Part shown: one piece after another, positions 26,088 through 35,186 of the stretch
Layout: every line of letters begins with the position of its first letter
Numbering within the stretch: position 1 is the stretch's first letter
DNA from: Lysinibacillus pinottii
Lineage (GTDB): Bacteria; Bacillota; Bacilli; Bacillales_A; Planococcaceae
Direction: 5' to 3'
Assembly: GCF_024753545.1 (NCBI RefSeq)
Contig: NZ_JANTOO010000014.1
Span: forward strand, 248,001-312,000
Length of the DNA stretch: 64,000 nt
Notes under the pieces: generated by a model
The model's database searches: none
The model's input: only the letters and a program-made list of their open reading frames with translations
What the model was told of the DNA's origin: nothing
Position numbers and translations under genes: made by a program

Positions 26088-26393
26088 GTAAAAAGCTCCC
26101 TTCTCTTATTTTTTGTACTATAACAATCACCAAAATTTATGCGACTTCTCGTCAACTGTTTTACAACAATCCCTTACTTAATACTTATTTTACGCTGAAT
26201 TTTAGAAAAAGAAAGCTTTATGTGAAGGTCTTCACAAACTGTTCAATTTCAAACCGCTTACATTGAACAATTTGTGAATTTCTTTATTTTTTAGGTATAT
26301 AAAGGATATGGGATGTTAGGTTTATCCGTCACTTTTTGCTTTCTATCCTCTATATTTCGCTCTTTATCCATCGCCATTATAGCTCTATCCATC
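26088..26393. other. Gene-free region with a long inverted repeat
   Basis: About 300 AT-rich bases between the small gene and the bio operon terminator contain no convincing frame. The main feature is the 17-bp inverted repeat at 26231-26278, listed separately. Confidence 0.5.
26231..26278. repeat. 17-bp inverted repeat in non-coding DNA
   Basis: TTCACAAACTGTTCAAT (26231-26247) and ATTGAACAATTTGTGAA (26262-26278) match with one mismatch around a 14-base spacer. The plus strand continues TTTCTTTATTTTTT, so it could be a plus-strand terminator, or an operator. Confidence 0.65.
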
Positions 26394-26426
26394 TCCTAAA
26401 AAAAAACCGTACAAGCGTACGGTTTT
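26394..26426 (-). terminator. Terminator of the biotin operon
   Basis: A perfect 10-bp stem (26403-26412 with 26417-26426) and four-base loop are followed on the minus strand by TTTTTT. It lies about 30 bases after the bioB stop. Confidence 0.85.
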
Positions 26427-26458
26427 AACTGTAGTAGTAGATTTTATTTCTATAGCCC

Positions 26459-27454
26459 CTAGCAAAATGCTGCTTCTTGCTTTTGTGTTAATTCAATCTC
26501 AAAGCCTAAATCCTCCAACATACGATAATCACTATTTGCTTCCTGACCAGCAGTTGTTAAATAATCCCCAACAAATATACTATTCGCTGCATAGAGGCCC
26601 AGCGGCTGTAGACAGCCGAGATTGATTTCACGTCCACCCGAAATTCGGATTTCCTTTGTTGGATTGATGTAACGGAATAACGCTAAGACCTTTAAACAAT
26701 AGCGTGGATTTAAGTCCTTAGTCCCTTCTAGCTTTGTCCCATCAATCGCATTTAAAAAATTAACAGGAATAGAATCGGCATCTAATTGATGGAGAGCACG
26801 CGCAATATTGACGACATCCTCCTTTGTTTCCTTCATCCCAATAATGGCACCCGAACAAGGAGAGATACCATGTTTTTTAACAATCTCTACTGTATTAACA
26901 CGATCCTCATACGTATGTGAAGTTGTAATGAAGGAATGGTGACGCTCAGAGGTATTCAAATTATGGTTGTAACGATCCACCCCTGCCTCCTTTAATTGCT
27001 GTGCCTGTTCTTCTTTTAGCAAGCCAAGGCAGGCACAAACTTTCAAGCCATACTTTTCTTTAATTTCTACAACTGCCTCGCTTACGACATTGACATCCTT
27101 CCGTGTGGGCCCTCGACCACTTGCCACAATACAATACGTTCCAATCTTGTTGTCAAATGCTCTTTTTGCACCAGCCAAGATTTCCTCTTTCGTAATAAAA
27201 GGATATTTTTCAATAGGTGCAGTTGATTTAGAGGATTGAGAACAATAGCCACAATCCTCTGGGCAATAGCCGCTTTTAGCATTCATAATCATATTGAGCT
27301 TTACTTTTTTACCATAATAATGCCGACGAATAGCAAAGGCACCGTCCATGAGTTGTAATAGCTCATCATCCTTACTATTTAAAATAGCAAGTGCCTCCTC
27401 ATTGCTAATGATTTTGCCATCAATTACTTCCTGTGCTACCTGTAAAAAATTCAT
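26459..27454 (-). CDS. bioB: Biotin synthase
   Basis: BioB is a radical-SAM enzyme that inserts sulfur into dethiobiotin. The 331-residue protein has the [4Fe-4S] motif GYCPEDCGYC (Cys64, Cys68, Cys71). It also has CSGAIIGMKE, NFLNAIDGTKLEG, and RISGGREINLG carrying the arginine ligand of the second cluster. It is the last gene of bioD-bioA-bioY-bioB, and its ATG overlaps the bioY stop by four bases. Confidence 0.96.
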   Translation of the reverse strand: MNFLQVAQEVIDGKIISNEEALAILNSKDDELLQLMDGAFAIRRHYYGKKVKLNMIMNAKSGYCPEDCGYCSQSSKSTAPIEKYPFITKEEILAGAKRAFDNKIGTYCIVASGRGPTRKDVNVVSEAVVEIKEKYGLKVCACLGLLKEEQAQQLKEAGVDRYNHNLNTSERHHSFITTSHTYEDRVNTVEIVKKHGISPCSGAIIGMKETKEDVVNIARALHQLDADSIPVNFLNAIDGTKLEGTKDLNPRYCLKVLALFRYINPTKEIRISGGREINLGCLQPLGLYAANSIFVGDYLTTAGQEANSDYRMLEDLGFEIELTQKQEAAFC

Positions 27455-28044
27455 ATCATAGTTTCCCCTTCCCCTTGAGAAATACTTACTCTTCTAGCTG
27501 ACTGAAATACTTTATACAATTTCTCAGCTAATAAGCCGGCTGAAATAGCTAAGCCAAAATCAGCAACGATACTGCTTAAGAAGCCAACAACTAAAACATG
27601 TGACCAGCTTGTTTTCATATCTAACCAGAAGTTTAAAGCTATATATAAATATGGAACAGCTACGGCATATACAATGAAAAGCCCTAAGATTGTCGCTCCA
27701 ATAAAATGTTTCTTCGTTGGCTTCTCTATTCTTTCAACGATTATTCCAATTACATAAGCGGCAAGAGCAAAGCCAATAAGATAGCCAAATGTCGGCTGTA
27801 AAACATACGTGATGCCCCCGCCCTGCGTAAAAACAGGTAGCCCTACTAAGCCAACGCCGATATAAACAAGCTGACTATAAAACCCATTGCGGCTACCTAG
27901 TAAACAACCTGCTAAAAAGACGAAAACAATTTGTAAGGTAAACGGTACAATGGGTAAAGGGATTTTAATAAAAGCTCCTATAGCCGTTAAAGCAGCAAAC
28001 ATGGCAATCATGACTAATGCTAATGTGGAGTGCCGTCTAACCAA
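27451..28044 (-). CDS. bioY: Biotin transporter BioY
   Basis: BioY is the membrane substrate-binding subunit of the biotin ECF importer. The 197-residue protein has six hydrophobic helices with the motifs IKIPLPIVPFTLQ and GLVGLPVFTQGGGITYVLQPTFGYL, both typical of BioY. The start is TTG at 28044 preceded by GGGGGGAA. No ECF ATPase or T component is nearby, so it must use shared components encoded elsewhere. Its place inside the bio operon means both synthesis and uptake follow the same control. Confidence 0.94.
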   Translation of the reverse strand: MVRRHSTLALVMIAMFAALTAIGAFIKIPLPIVPFTLQIVFVFLAGCLLGSRNGFYSQLVYIGVGLVGLPVFTQGGGITYVLQPTFGYLIGFALAAYVIGIIVERIEKPTKKHFIGATILGLFIVYAVAVPYLYIALNFWLDMKTSWSHVLVVGFLSSIVADFGLAISAGLLAEKLYKVFQSARRVSISQGEGETMI

Positions 28045-28046
28045 CT

Positions 28047-29420
28047 TTATTCCCCCCTGTCTTTGAAAAATTGTTCAATCGTTTCTTTCGTTGTATTAAT
28101 CATGAAAGTCATTTCTTCATTTGTAATGATGTAAGGTGGCATAAAATATAAAATATTGCCAAGAGGTCGTATGAGTAGACCTTTTTCTAATGCTTGCTGA
28201 TAAATTTGGTAACCAATTCTCTCTTCACTTGCAAATGGCGTTTTCGTCTGACGGTCTGCAACAAGTTCAATAGCCCCCACTAAACCAACTTGTCGGTATT
28301 CACCCACATAAGGCATATGACCAAATGCTTCCATTGCTAGCTGACGCATTTGTTGCCCCTTGCGTTGAATCATGTCCATTATTTGTTCTTCTTCAAATAT
28401 TGTTAATACTTCAAGCGCCACACGACATGCCAACGTATTGCCAGAGTAGCTATGAGAATGTAAAAATGCTTTCATCGTTCCATATTCATCATAAAATGCG
28501 TTGTAAACTTGATCACTTGTTAGAACAGCGGATAATGGTAAATAACCTCCTGTTATGCCTTTTGATAAGCACATAAAATCTGGTGTGATACTGGCCTGCT
28601 CACAGGCAAACATTGTCCCTGTACGGCCGAACCCAACAGCAATTTCATCTGCAATTAAATGAACATCATATTGTGAGCATAATGCTCGTAGCCGTTGTAA
28701 ATAAATGGGTGGATACATTTTCATCCCCGCTGCTGCTTGAATAAGTGGTTCTATAATAACAGCCGTGATTTCCTCATGATGCATCTTAAGCTGTTCTTCT
28801 ACAAAATGACTACATGGTGCATCACAGCTTTCTGGTAGTTTTTGGAACGGGCAACGAAAACAATCCGGCCCCTGGGCACGTACAGTATCCAATAAAAGTG
28901 GCTCAAATACTTCATTGTAAAGCCCTACCCCTCCTACAGATAAAGCACCAACGGTTTCACCATGATACGCATCTGTAAACGCTAGAAACCGAGTTTTTGT
29001 TTGTTTTCCAGTCTGCATATGGTATTGAAAGCTCATCTTCAATGCCACTTCGACGGCAGAAGAGCCGTTATCCGCAAAAAATACTTTATGTAAACCAGGT
29101 GGTGATAAAGCGACTAATTTTTCAGCTAATTGGATAGCCGGTTCATGTGTAAAATTAGCAAAAATCGTATGCTCCAATGTAAAGGCTTGATGACTTAAGG
29201 CCTGACTAATACGCGGATTGGCATGTCCAAATAAATTTACCCACCAGGAGGAAACAGCGTCCAAATAGCGTTTGTCATGCTCATCATAAAGCCACACACC
29301 TTGTCCCTTTTTTATAACGATAGGTGGAAATGCTTCATAATCTTTCATTTGTGAGCACGGATGCCAAATATGCCGTAAATCTCTAGCCTGTAAGTCAGTT
29401 ATTTCTCGGATCATTTCCAT
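28047..29420 (-). CDS. bioA: Adenosylmethionine-8-amino-7-oxononanoate aminotransferase
   Basis: BioA converts KAPA to DAPA, a late step of biotin synthesis. The protein (457 residues from ATG 29420) has WHPCSQMKDYE near the N-terminus, VSSWWVNLFGHANPRI, ADNGSSAVEVALKM, and the PLP lysine in LSKGITGGYLPLSAV. It overlaps the bioD 3' end. Starts at 29432 (TTG), 29420 (ATG) and 29414 (ATG) are all possible after AAAGG. Confidence 0.94.
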   Translation of the reverse strand: MEMIREITDLQARDLRHIWHPCSQMKDYEAFPPIVIKKGQGVWLYDEHDKRYLDAVSSWWVNLFGHANPRISQALSHQAFTLEHTIFANFTHEPAIQLAEKLVALSPPGLHKVFFADNGSSAVEVALKMSFQYHMQTGKQTKTRFLAFTDAYHGETVGALSVGGVGLYNEVFEPLLLDTVRAQGPDCFRCPFQKLPESCDAPCSHFVEEQLKMHHEEITAVIIEPLIQAAAGMKMYPPIYLQRLRALCSQYDVHLIADEIAVGFGRTGTMFACEQASITPDFMCLSKGITGGYLPLSAVLTSDQVYNAFYDEYGTMKAFLHSHSYSGNTLACRVALEVLTIFEEEQIMDMIQRKGQQMRQLAMEAFGHMPYVGEYRQVGLVGAIELVADRQTKTPFASEERIGYQIYQQALEKGLLIRPLGNILYFMPPYIITNEEMTFMINTTKETIEQFFKDRGE

Positions 29421-30099
29421 AAAGCCTTTCAAATAAGGTTGTGTGTGTAATGTTGATATTCGCTAGTTCTGAAATATCCTGAAGACGTGGGATAATCGCA
29501 TAGGGCAATGGATGGTACTGTAAAATCGTATGAATATTATCCTGTTCCATCATACTGCCCGTGTCACCGTTAAAAACAATACCAAGAACGTCAATCTGGC
29601 GTGATTGCAATGCCTCCATTGTTAACAAGGTATGATTGATTGTCCCTAAGGTTGTCCTTGTAACAAGCACTACTGGCAATTTGCTGCTCACAATGACATC
29701 AAGCAGTGTGATGCTTTGTTGAACATCTAAAGGCACAAACAATCCCCCTGCTCCCTCAGCTATAACAACATCATAGGATTCTTGTAAGAATTGAATACGC
29801 TGTAAAAGATTTTCTACATCAATTTGCTGTCCCTCCAGTTGAGCAGCAAAATGTGGCGATGCGGCCTCCTTAAACGAATAGCCATTCATATGCTCTTTAT
29901 TTAACACTTGCAAGGAATACTTTTCATACATAGCTGTATCTGCATAATAGCTATGCAAATTGTCGTATATCTCGCCTGTTTGCACTGGCTTGAAAGGTAT
30001 AATTTCCAACCCCAACCTTTGCAATTGACACATCAACAGTGTCGTGACAATCGTTTTACCAACATCTGTATCAGTACCGACTACCCAAAAATGTTGCAT
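29395..30099 (-). CDS. bioD: Dethiobiotin synthetase
   Basis: BioD closes the ureido ring of dethiobiotin using ATP and CO2. The 234-residue protein begins FWVVGTDTDVGKTIVTT, the modified P-loop of this family. It has KPVQTGE near residue 38 and VIAEGAGGLFVPL near 110. GGGGGAGG lies six bases before the ATG. It is the first gene of the operon and sits directly downstream of a BirA-type operator. No bioF, bioW or bioI gene is adjacent. Confidence 0.94.
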   Translation of the reverse strand: MQHFWVVGTDTDVGKTIVTTLLMCQLQRLGLEIIPFKPVQTGEIYDNLHSYYADTAMYEKYSLQVLNKEHMNGYSFKEAASPHFAAQLEGQQIDVENLLQRIQFLQESYDVVIAEGAGGLFVPLDVQQSITLLDVIVSSKLPVVLVTRTTLGTINHTLLTMEALQSRQIDVLGIVFNGDTGSMMEQDNIHTILQYHPLPYAIIPRLQDISELANINITHTTLFERLYGNDPRNN

Positions 30100-30122
30100 C
30101 GTTAACCTCCCCCTCTTTTTAA

Positions 30123-30150
30123 GTTAACCTGAGACACTTTAAAAGTTAAC
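30123..30150 (-). promoter_or_regulatory. BirA-type operator upstream of bioD
   Basis: GTTAAC occurs at 30123-30128 and 30145-30150 with 16 bases between them, the form of the BirA operator in bacilli (TGTTAAC, spacer, GTTAACA). On the minus strand it lies 24-51 bases before the bioD start. A possible -10 hexamer, TTAACT, overlaps the upstream half-site. Confidence 0.78.
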
Positions 30151-30362
30151 ACATTTATTTTCTTTTTGTAAATGCCTATTCTTTAATTTCTCAGAAACTT
30201 GTACAAAAATAGCAAAATCTTGTCATAGCTTCTTGAAAATTTAACCCTTTCAAGGAATGCGCTAACTGAATTTGCTTTCTCATAAAATAAAGCAGGAGAT
30301 ACTTCTTAAATGAAAGGAGTTTTATCTAGTTGTGTAGTATTACACTATATGGGGGTGGTTGT

Positions 30363-30827
30363 ATGTTTGGGATTTTTAAAGACGCAGAAAAAAGCATTGA
30401 TACATATGAACAAGTGCATTCAATTTTAAAATCATTGCTTACCTATGAACTAAAAGAATTACCAACTCGCTATGAATTTTGGTATCGTGTAGCTATTCGT
30501 CAGGAGGAGTGTCGTAGTCTTCAAGCGGAACATCGTGCAAAAATTTCGATGACCTCTGCAGTAGGACGCTTTCATCAAAAACAATATGAAGCGATGACAA
30601 AAAAACTAGCTAAACTTGAGCGCCTAGCTGATATTTATAAATTATTTTGTCTGGAGGAAGAACGAGCGAACCTAAATCATCGACTGTCCTTCCATCAAGA
30701 AGACATTGCCGCTCTATACGATCACATTCAGCATAAAGAGCTTTATACGTATTGTGACTCGGTTCAGCTGCAATTTTGGGAAGCCATCCGCGATGACATT
30801 TTACATGCAATCGCAGACCTTGATTAA
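30363..30827 (+). CDS. Hypothetical helical protein
   Basis: I do not recognise this 154-residue protein. It starts MFGIFKDAEKSIDTYEQVH and is rich in charged helical segments, with no cysteine-rich motif, signal peptide or membrane helix. The ATG at 30363 has GGGGGTGG at suitable spacing, so I prefer it to an upstream in-frame start at 30330. It is a single-gene unit, divergent from the bio operon and convergent with a membrane protein gene. Confidence 0.65.
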   Translation: MFGIFKDAEKSIDTYEQVHSILKSLLTYELKELPTRYEFWYRVAIRQEECRSLQAEHRAKISMTSAVGRFHQKQYEAMTKKLAKLERLADIYKLFCLEEERANLNHRLSFHQEDIAALYDHIQHKELYTYCDSVQLQFWEAIRDDILHAIADLD

Positions 30828-30828
30828 A

Positions 30829-30864
30829 TAAAAAAAGCCAACGTTTTTATTCAAAACGTTGGCT
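30829..30864. terminator. Terminator between convergent genes
   Basis: A perfect 12-bp stem (30836-30847 with 30853-30864) has a run of A residues on its left, giving UUUUUU on the minus strand. It mainly serves the minus-strand membrane protein gene and may act in both directions. Confidence 0.82.
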
Positions 30865-30870
30865 ATCTAT

Positions 30871-31911
30871 TTAGGCAAAATACTTTGACATTCTTAGTTG
30901 AAGCATTTGTTTAAACTCTTGTGACTGGTCAACTTTAATCGCTACTTGATTATAATGTTTTTTAATGCCTAACATAAAAGTCACTTCCACTGGCTCTTTC
31001 ATTTTTAAAATGACGTGCGGATAAGCCTCACCAAAATCACGTGCCACGAAATCTATCGTATCCTTCGATAATTTTCCTTCTAACTGACCCTTATCCTCTA
31101 TAACCTCTTCTATTTTATTAAAATCGATTTCTGTACGCTTCATTAAACCTAGCGAAATATATATTGTTTCGTCTGTTACGTATACAGGATTAAATCGAAT
31201 CGCCTGCATATCTGCGATCAAAAAGATCACTGAATATATATTAAGAATGAGCAAAACAATGGAAAGAATCATGGACTTCTCATGTAGCCACCAGTGAATG
31301 CCAATCGTTTCAATCGCAATACCGTGGATAATCATAAGTTGAAAGGCGATATAGCTTGAATTTTTATGCAAAGTAAAACCGAGGCGTTCTTGTCGCTTCC
31401 AGCTAGCAACCCCATAATAAAGGACAAGTAAATCCGAACAAATCATTTGAATGACAGGATGCTGCGGAAATTGTTTTTCTACAGCTTTTGAAAATGAAAA
31501 TATATCTGGTAATGAACTGGCACGTACATCAGCTAGAACTCTTGGCAGATAGCGGACAAGTGTAGCAATGAGTAAAATTTCTAACACGATCATAATACCT
31601 TCAAGAGCAAAGCCTGCCCACGTGACTGCCACAAATGGCTGAAGATGCTCAATTGGAATGATAAAACGTGCGGCAATACAGCCAATTGCGACTAACAATA
31701 TGGACTGCTTTAATGAGAACTTCCCTTTATAAAGCATCCATAATATAGGTATGACAACTACTAAATCAATGAGGGAACCTAAAACAACTCCATTTGTTTC
31801 GATAGGCAAGATGACCGAACCAAGACCCGAATTATAAAGCGTATAATTGCTGACTAGCACGATGAATAACAGAGCTAGCCATATATTTTGCTTTTTCCTT
31901 AAAACCATCAT
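30871..31911 (-). CDS. Multi-pass membrane protein of unknown function
   Basis: I do not recognise this 346-residue protein. About seven hydrophobic segments occupy residues 10-245. The last 95 residues are soluble and beta-rich, starting VYVTDETIYISLGLMKRTEIDF, which looks like a bacterial PH-like or similar beta domain at the membrane surface. No catalytic motif is evident. It is a single gene next to an AraC-type regulator on the same strand. Confidence 0.65.
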   Translation of the reverse strand: MMVLRKKQNIWLALLFIVLVSNYTLYNSGLGSVILPIETNGVVLGSLIDLVVVIPILWMLYKGKFSLKQSILLVAIGCIAARFIIPIEHLQPFVAVTWAGFALEGIMIVLEILLIATLVRYLPRVLADVRASSLPDIFSFSKAVEKQFPQHPVIQMICSDLLVLYYGVASWKRQERLGFTLHKNSSYIAFQLMIIHGIAIETIGIHWWLHEKSMILSIVLLILNIYSVIFLIADMQAIRFNPVYVTDETIYISLGLMKRTEIDFNKIEEVIEDKGQLEGKLSKDTIDFVARDFGEAYPHVILKMKEPVEVTFMLGIKKHYNQVAIKVDQSQEFKQMLQLRMSKYFA

Positions 31912-32034
31912 TCTAACGCCCCCTACACACTATTAATTACACTTTATTGTAAATGGTGAATTATGTATATATTACAGGCATAAATGATTATATTTTTTCC
32001 ATTGATGTTCAATAATTTTTCACATTTTAAAACT

Positions 32035-32919
32035 TTACAGAAATTTCTTGCGATAAACATGTGGTGAATAGCCTGTATATTCTTTAAACTTCTCAATATA
32101 GTAACTGACAGTACTAAAGCCTGTATTGGCAGCAATAATAGTGACATTTTGCTCGTCATCCCTCAATAATTCAATACTTTTGCGAAGTCGATATTGTAAT
32201 AAATAAGTAAATGGGGTCAGTCCAATTACTTTCTTAAAATACCGACTGCATTCAGCCCTACTTAAATACACGTGCTTCGCTAAATCCTCTAGCGTTATTT
32301 TTTGCTGATAGTGTGTATGTAAAAAATTCAGCATCGCTTTAGCCCGTTCTTGTTGCACAATAATTGAGGGGTCCACAATTTCCTCCGTCAGCAAGGATTG
32401 GGTTAACATCACTTCCCAAATGTATAGTAGCTCTCTCCATACTTTAAGTTGATAAAAGGCCTCTTGCTTTTGTAATATATCAGCCATACATGCCACTTTT
32501 TGAGTTAACTCCTTCGTAAGTTTAAGGTAGGGCTGTCGATGAGTAGTTAAATAAGGTTGAACATAATTAGTCATAAAAATACTGCCATCATGCCCTCCAA
32601 TGATTATTGGGTCCACGTTTATACAGTAAACAATCGCATGCTCCATTTGAAAGGGCTTCGCCTCATGTAATTCTGAGGTATTGATGAATAGCCCCTCCCC
32701 CTCCTCTAAGACTAAAACATTCGCTCCTACCCGATACTTAGCACATCCGCTTTTGAGATAAACAAATTGAATTTCTTTATGCCAATGGAGCGGTAGAAAA
32801 TCCATACTATCCATGTTCATGGTCGTTTCATACAAGGCAACTGGAAATTCTTTTGATCCGTGCAATGTTAGCTCTTGCAAATCTTTCGCAATTTTTATAT
32901 GGGTTAAAGGCAACCTCAT
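32035..32919 (-). CDS. AraC-family transcriptional regulator with N-terminal cupin domain
   Basis: The protein (about 294 residues) has a cupin-like sensor domain: PLHWHKEIQFVYLKSG near 40-55 and GEGLFINTSELHEAKPF. A C-terminal AraC double helix-turn-helix follows (ITLEDLAKHVYLSRAECSRYF and VTIIAANTGFSTVSYYIEKF). It is divergent from an EamA-type transporter only about 100 bases away, so regulation of that transporter is likely. ATG 32919, GTG 32922 and TTG 32913 compete as starts around a GAGGTG site. Confidence 0.87.
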   Translation of the reverse strand: MRLPLTHIKIAKDLQELTLHGSKEFPVALYETTMNMDSMDFLPLHWHKEIQFVYLKSGCAKYRVGANVLVLEEGEGLFINTSELHEAKPFQMEHAIVYCINVDPIIIGGHDGSIFMTNYVQPYLTTHRQPYLKLTKELTQKVACMADILQKQEAFYQLKVWRELLYIWEVMLTQSLLTEEIVDPSIIVQQERAKAMLNFLHTHYQQKITLEDLAKHVYLSRAECSRYFKKVIGLTPFTYLLQYRLRKSIELLRDDEQNVTIIAANTGFSTVSYYIEKFKEYTGYSPHVYRKKFL

Positions 32920-33020
32920 CACCTCAATATTTTGATATTTTTAATGTGTTAATACGATATTTATTCTGTTCCGGACATCTTATAATCACCTTATATTGAT
33001 AGTTTAGGAGATGTTCGTCA

Positions 33021-33938
33021 ATGAATCAAATCATCAAAAAAAATCGTACCCTCGGTTTTTTACTAGTAATCCTTGGGGCAAGTTTTTGGGGAATCGGTGG
33101 AACCGTAGCCCAAAAACTATTTCAGGAGGAGCAAATAGCTGTAGAATGGCTAGTTTCTAGTCGTCTACTTTTGTCTGGTCTATTACTCATAGGAATATAT
33201 AAAATTACCCATCGACATGAGTCAATCTTTATCATGTGGCGGACAAAACAAAATGCCATGAGACAATTATTATTTAGTTTATTAGGCATGCTTGCTGTCC
33301 AATATACGTATATGATGTCTATTTCCATTGGAAATTCAGCGGTAGCCACGCTTCTACAGTATTTAGCACCTTTGTTCATCATGGCATATTACTTTTTATC
33401 TAAGCAAAGCCCTTTGACAAAACAGGATAGTATTGCCGTTACACTTACACTTGTTGGAACTTTTTTATTATTAACAAATGGGTCCTTTTCAACTTTGTCA
33501 GTACCTTTTATGGCCGTATTCTGGGGTGTAGTATCAGGACTTTCAGTTGCCTTTTATACACTATATGCTGTTCCCCTTTTACAGCAATTCCATTCCTTAC
33601 TTGTTGTAGGTTGGTCCATGGTCATCGGTGGGATTGTTATGAGTTTCTTCCATCAACCATGGTCTATTGATGTATCGAACTGGACATTTTCTACGATTGC
33701 CTATTTTCTTTTTATTATTATATTCGGCACAATGCTAGCGTTTTGGTTTTATATTGCTAGCTTGCATTATTTATCCCCAAAGGAGTCAAGCTTATTAGGA
33801 AGCTTAGAACCACTAATGGCTGTCATCACAAGTGTATGGTGGTTAAAAATAAGCTTTGGAGGTTACCAATTTATTGGTACTTTACTAATTCTTCTAATGA
33901 TTCTATATCTCACAGTGTTTCAAAAGAAACAGGCTTAA
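33021..33938 (+). CDS. EamA/DMT-family metabolite transporter
   Basis: The 305-residue protein has ten hydrophobic helices in two halves, the EamA (drug/metabolite transporter) layout. The first half has VILGASFWGIGGTVAQKLF and ends ATLLQYLAPLFIMAYYFL; the second ends LHYLSPKESSLLGSLEPLMAVI, the usual EamA closing motif. It likely exports or imports an amino acid or related metabolite. TAGGAGATG lies before the ATG. The divergent AraC gene is the probable regulator. Confidence 0.88.
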   Translation: MNQIIKKNRTLGFLLVILGASFWGIGGTVAQKLFQEEQIAVEWLVSSRLLLSGLLLIGIYKITHRHESIFIMWRTKQNAMRQLLFSLLGMLAVQYTYMMSISIGNSAVATLLQYLAPLFIMAYYFLSKQSPLTKQDSIAVTLTLVGTFLLLTNGSFSTLSVPFMAVFWGVVSGLSVAFYTLYAVPLLQQFHSLLVVGWSMVIGGIVMSFFHQPWSIDVSNWTFSTIAYFLFIIIFGTMLAFWFYIASLHYLSPKESSLLGSLEPLMAVITSVWWLKISFGGYQFIGTLLILLMILYLTVFQKKQA

Positions 33939-34103
33939 ACACCTTAATATCTGATTTTTCTGACTGTCAGTAGTCAATACCTCCTATATTAAATATTGGT
34001 TTATATGAATTAATACATAAAATTTACATATTTCATATATCTTTTCTCCTTGTTTGTCTACTATACTGAAAATAAATGACAAATAAAAAGGGAGGTATTA
34101 GTT

Positions 34104-35156
34104 ATGAATAAAAAAGTTATTTTTTTTGAGGTTGAAGGTGGCACAGACAAAGGATCAGATGGCTATCGTCCAGATACAATGCCAATGGTGGAAGCTTTAA
34201 AGCAACGTGGGCAAGATGCAGAGGTGTTATTTTTTGATATTGCAAAAAAACAGCAAATTTTTGACTACGTAAAGGAACATGGTGCTGCCTATGTATCCCG
34301 TATAAACCCCGGCAACTTGCAGCATGAGGAAGAATATTTCGCGATGCTTCGAGAACTTTGCCAAGTAGGCGTCATCGGCATGCCACATCCCGATGCGATG
34401 ATTAGCTATGGCTCTAAAGATGTATTATCAAAGCTTACTGCTACCAATTTAGTACCTGATGATACATTTGCCTACTATACAATCGAAGCATTTAAAGCAC
34501 AATTTCCTACTTCTCTAGCGTTAACAGAACGTGTTCTGAAGCAAAATCGTGGTTCTACGGGTGAAGGTATTTGGCGTGTAAAATTAGTAGAGCCTCTAGC
34601 CGAAGGAATTACCGAAGTTCCATTAGATGCACAAATTAAATGTACCGAAGCAAAAGATAATCATGTTGAATATTGGTCTCTCGGAGACTTCATGACATTT
34701 TGTGAGCCATATATTACTGGATTGAATGGTATGTTAATCGATATGCGATTTCTTCCACGTATTACAGAAGGTGAAGTTCGCTTATTGATGTTGCGCAATC
34801 ACCCCGTTCACGTGGTACATAAAAAACCTGCTAATACTGAGGATGCCTTTAGTGCAACATTATTCTCAGGTGCACAATATCGCTATGATCAACCAGAGGA
34901 TTGGCCTGAGCTTGTCGAAAGCTTTTTATCACAGCTACCTCAAGTAACGAACCTGTTAGGAGGATATGACTTACCTCTTATCTGGACAGCTGATTTTATG
35001 TTAGACACAGATGAAGCTGGCAAGGATTGCTATATTTTAGGTGAAATGAATTGTTCATGTGTGGGCTTTACTTCAGAGCTCTCCTTAGCACATCAAGTAG
35101 CAGAAGAAATTTTGGCTTGTCTCCAAGAGCAGACAATTGTAGTTACTCCATCATAA
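34104..35156 (+). CDS. Cj0069-type protein, ATP-grasp-like
   Basis: The 350-residue protein begins KVIFFEVEGGTDKGSDGYRP and has SRINPGNLQHEEEYFAMLREL, VLKQNRGSTGEGIWRVKLVE and a C-terminal LGEMNCSCVGFTSEL. This matches my memory of the uncharacterised Cj0069 family. The layout (N-terminal domain, then KQNRGSTGEGI as a nucleotide-binding-like loop, then an E-x-N motif) resembles ATP-grasp ligases, which is an inference. AAAAGGGAGG precedes the ATG. It is a single-gene unit with a terminator. Confidence 0.72.
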   Translation: MNKKVIFFEVEGGTDKGSDGYRPDTMPMVEALKQRGQDAEVLFFDIAKKQQIFDYVKEHGAAYVSRINPGNLQHEEEYFAMLRELCQVGVIGMPHPDAMISYGSKDVLSKLTATNLVPDDTFAYYTIEAFKAQFPTSLALTERVLKQNRGSTGEGIWRVKLVEPLAEGITEVPLDAQIKCTEAKDNHVEYWSLGDFMTFCEPYITGLNGMLIDMRFLPRITEGEVRLLMLRNHPVHVVHKKPANTEDAFSATLFSGAQYRYDQPEDWPELVESFLSQLPQVTNLLGGYDLPLIWTADFMLDTDEAGKDCYILGEMNCSCVGFTSELSLAHQVAEEILACLQEQTIVVTPS

Positions 35157-35157
35157 A

Positions 35158-35186
35158 AAAAGTGCGATCTGAGAGATCGCACTTTT
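35158..35186. terminator. Bidirectional terminator
   Basis: A perfect 13-bp stem (35158-35170 with 35174-35186) with a three-base loop lies between the convergent Cj0069-type and LysE genes. A and T runs on either side make it usable from both directions. Confidence 0.88.
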
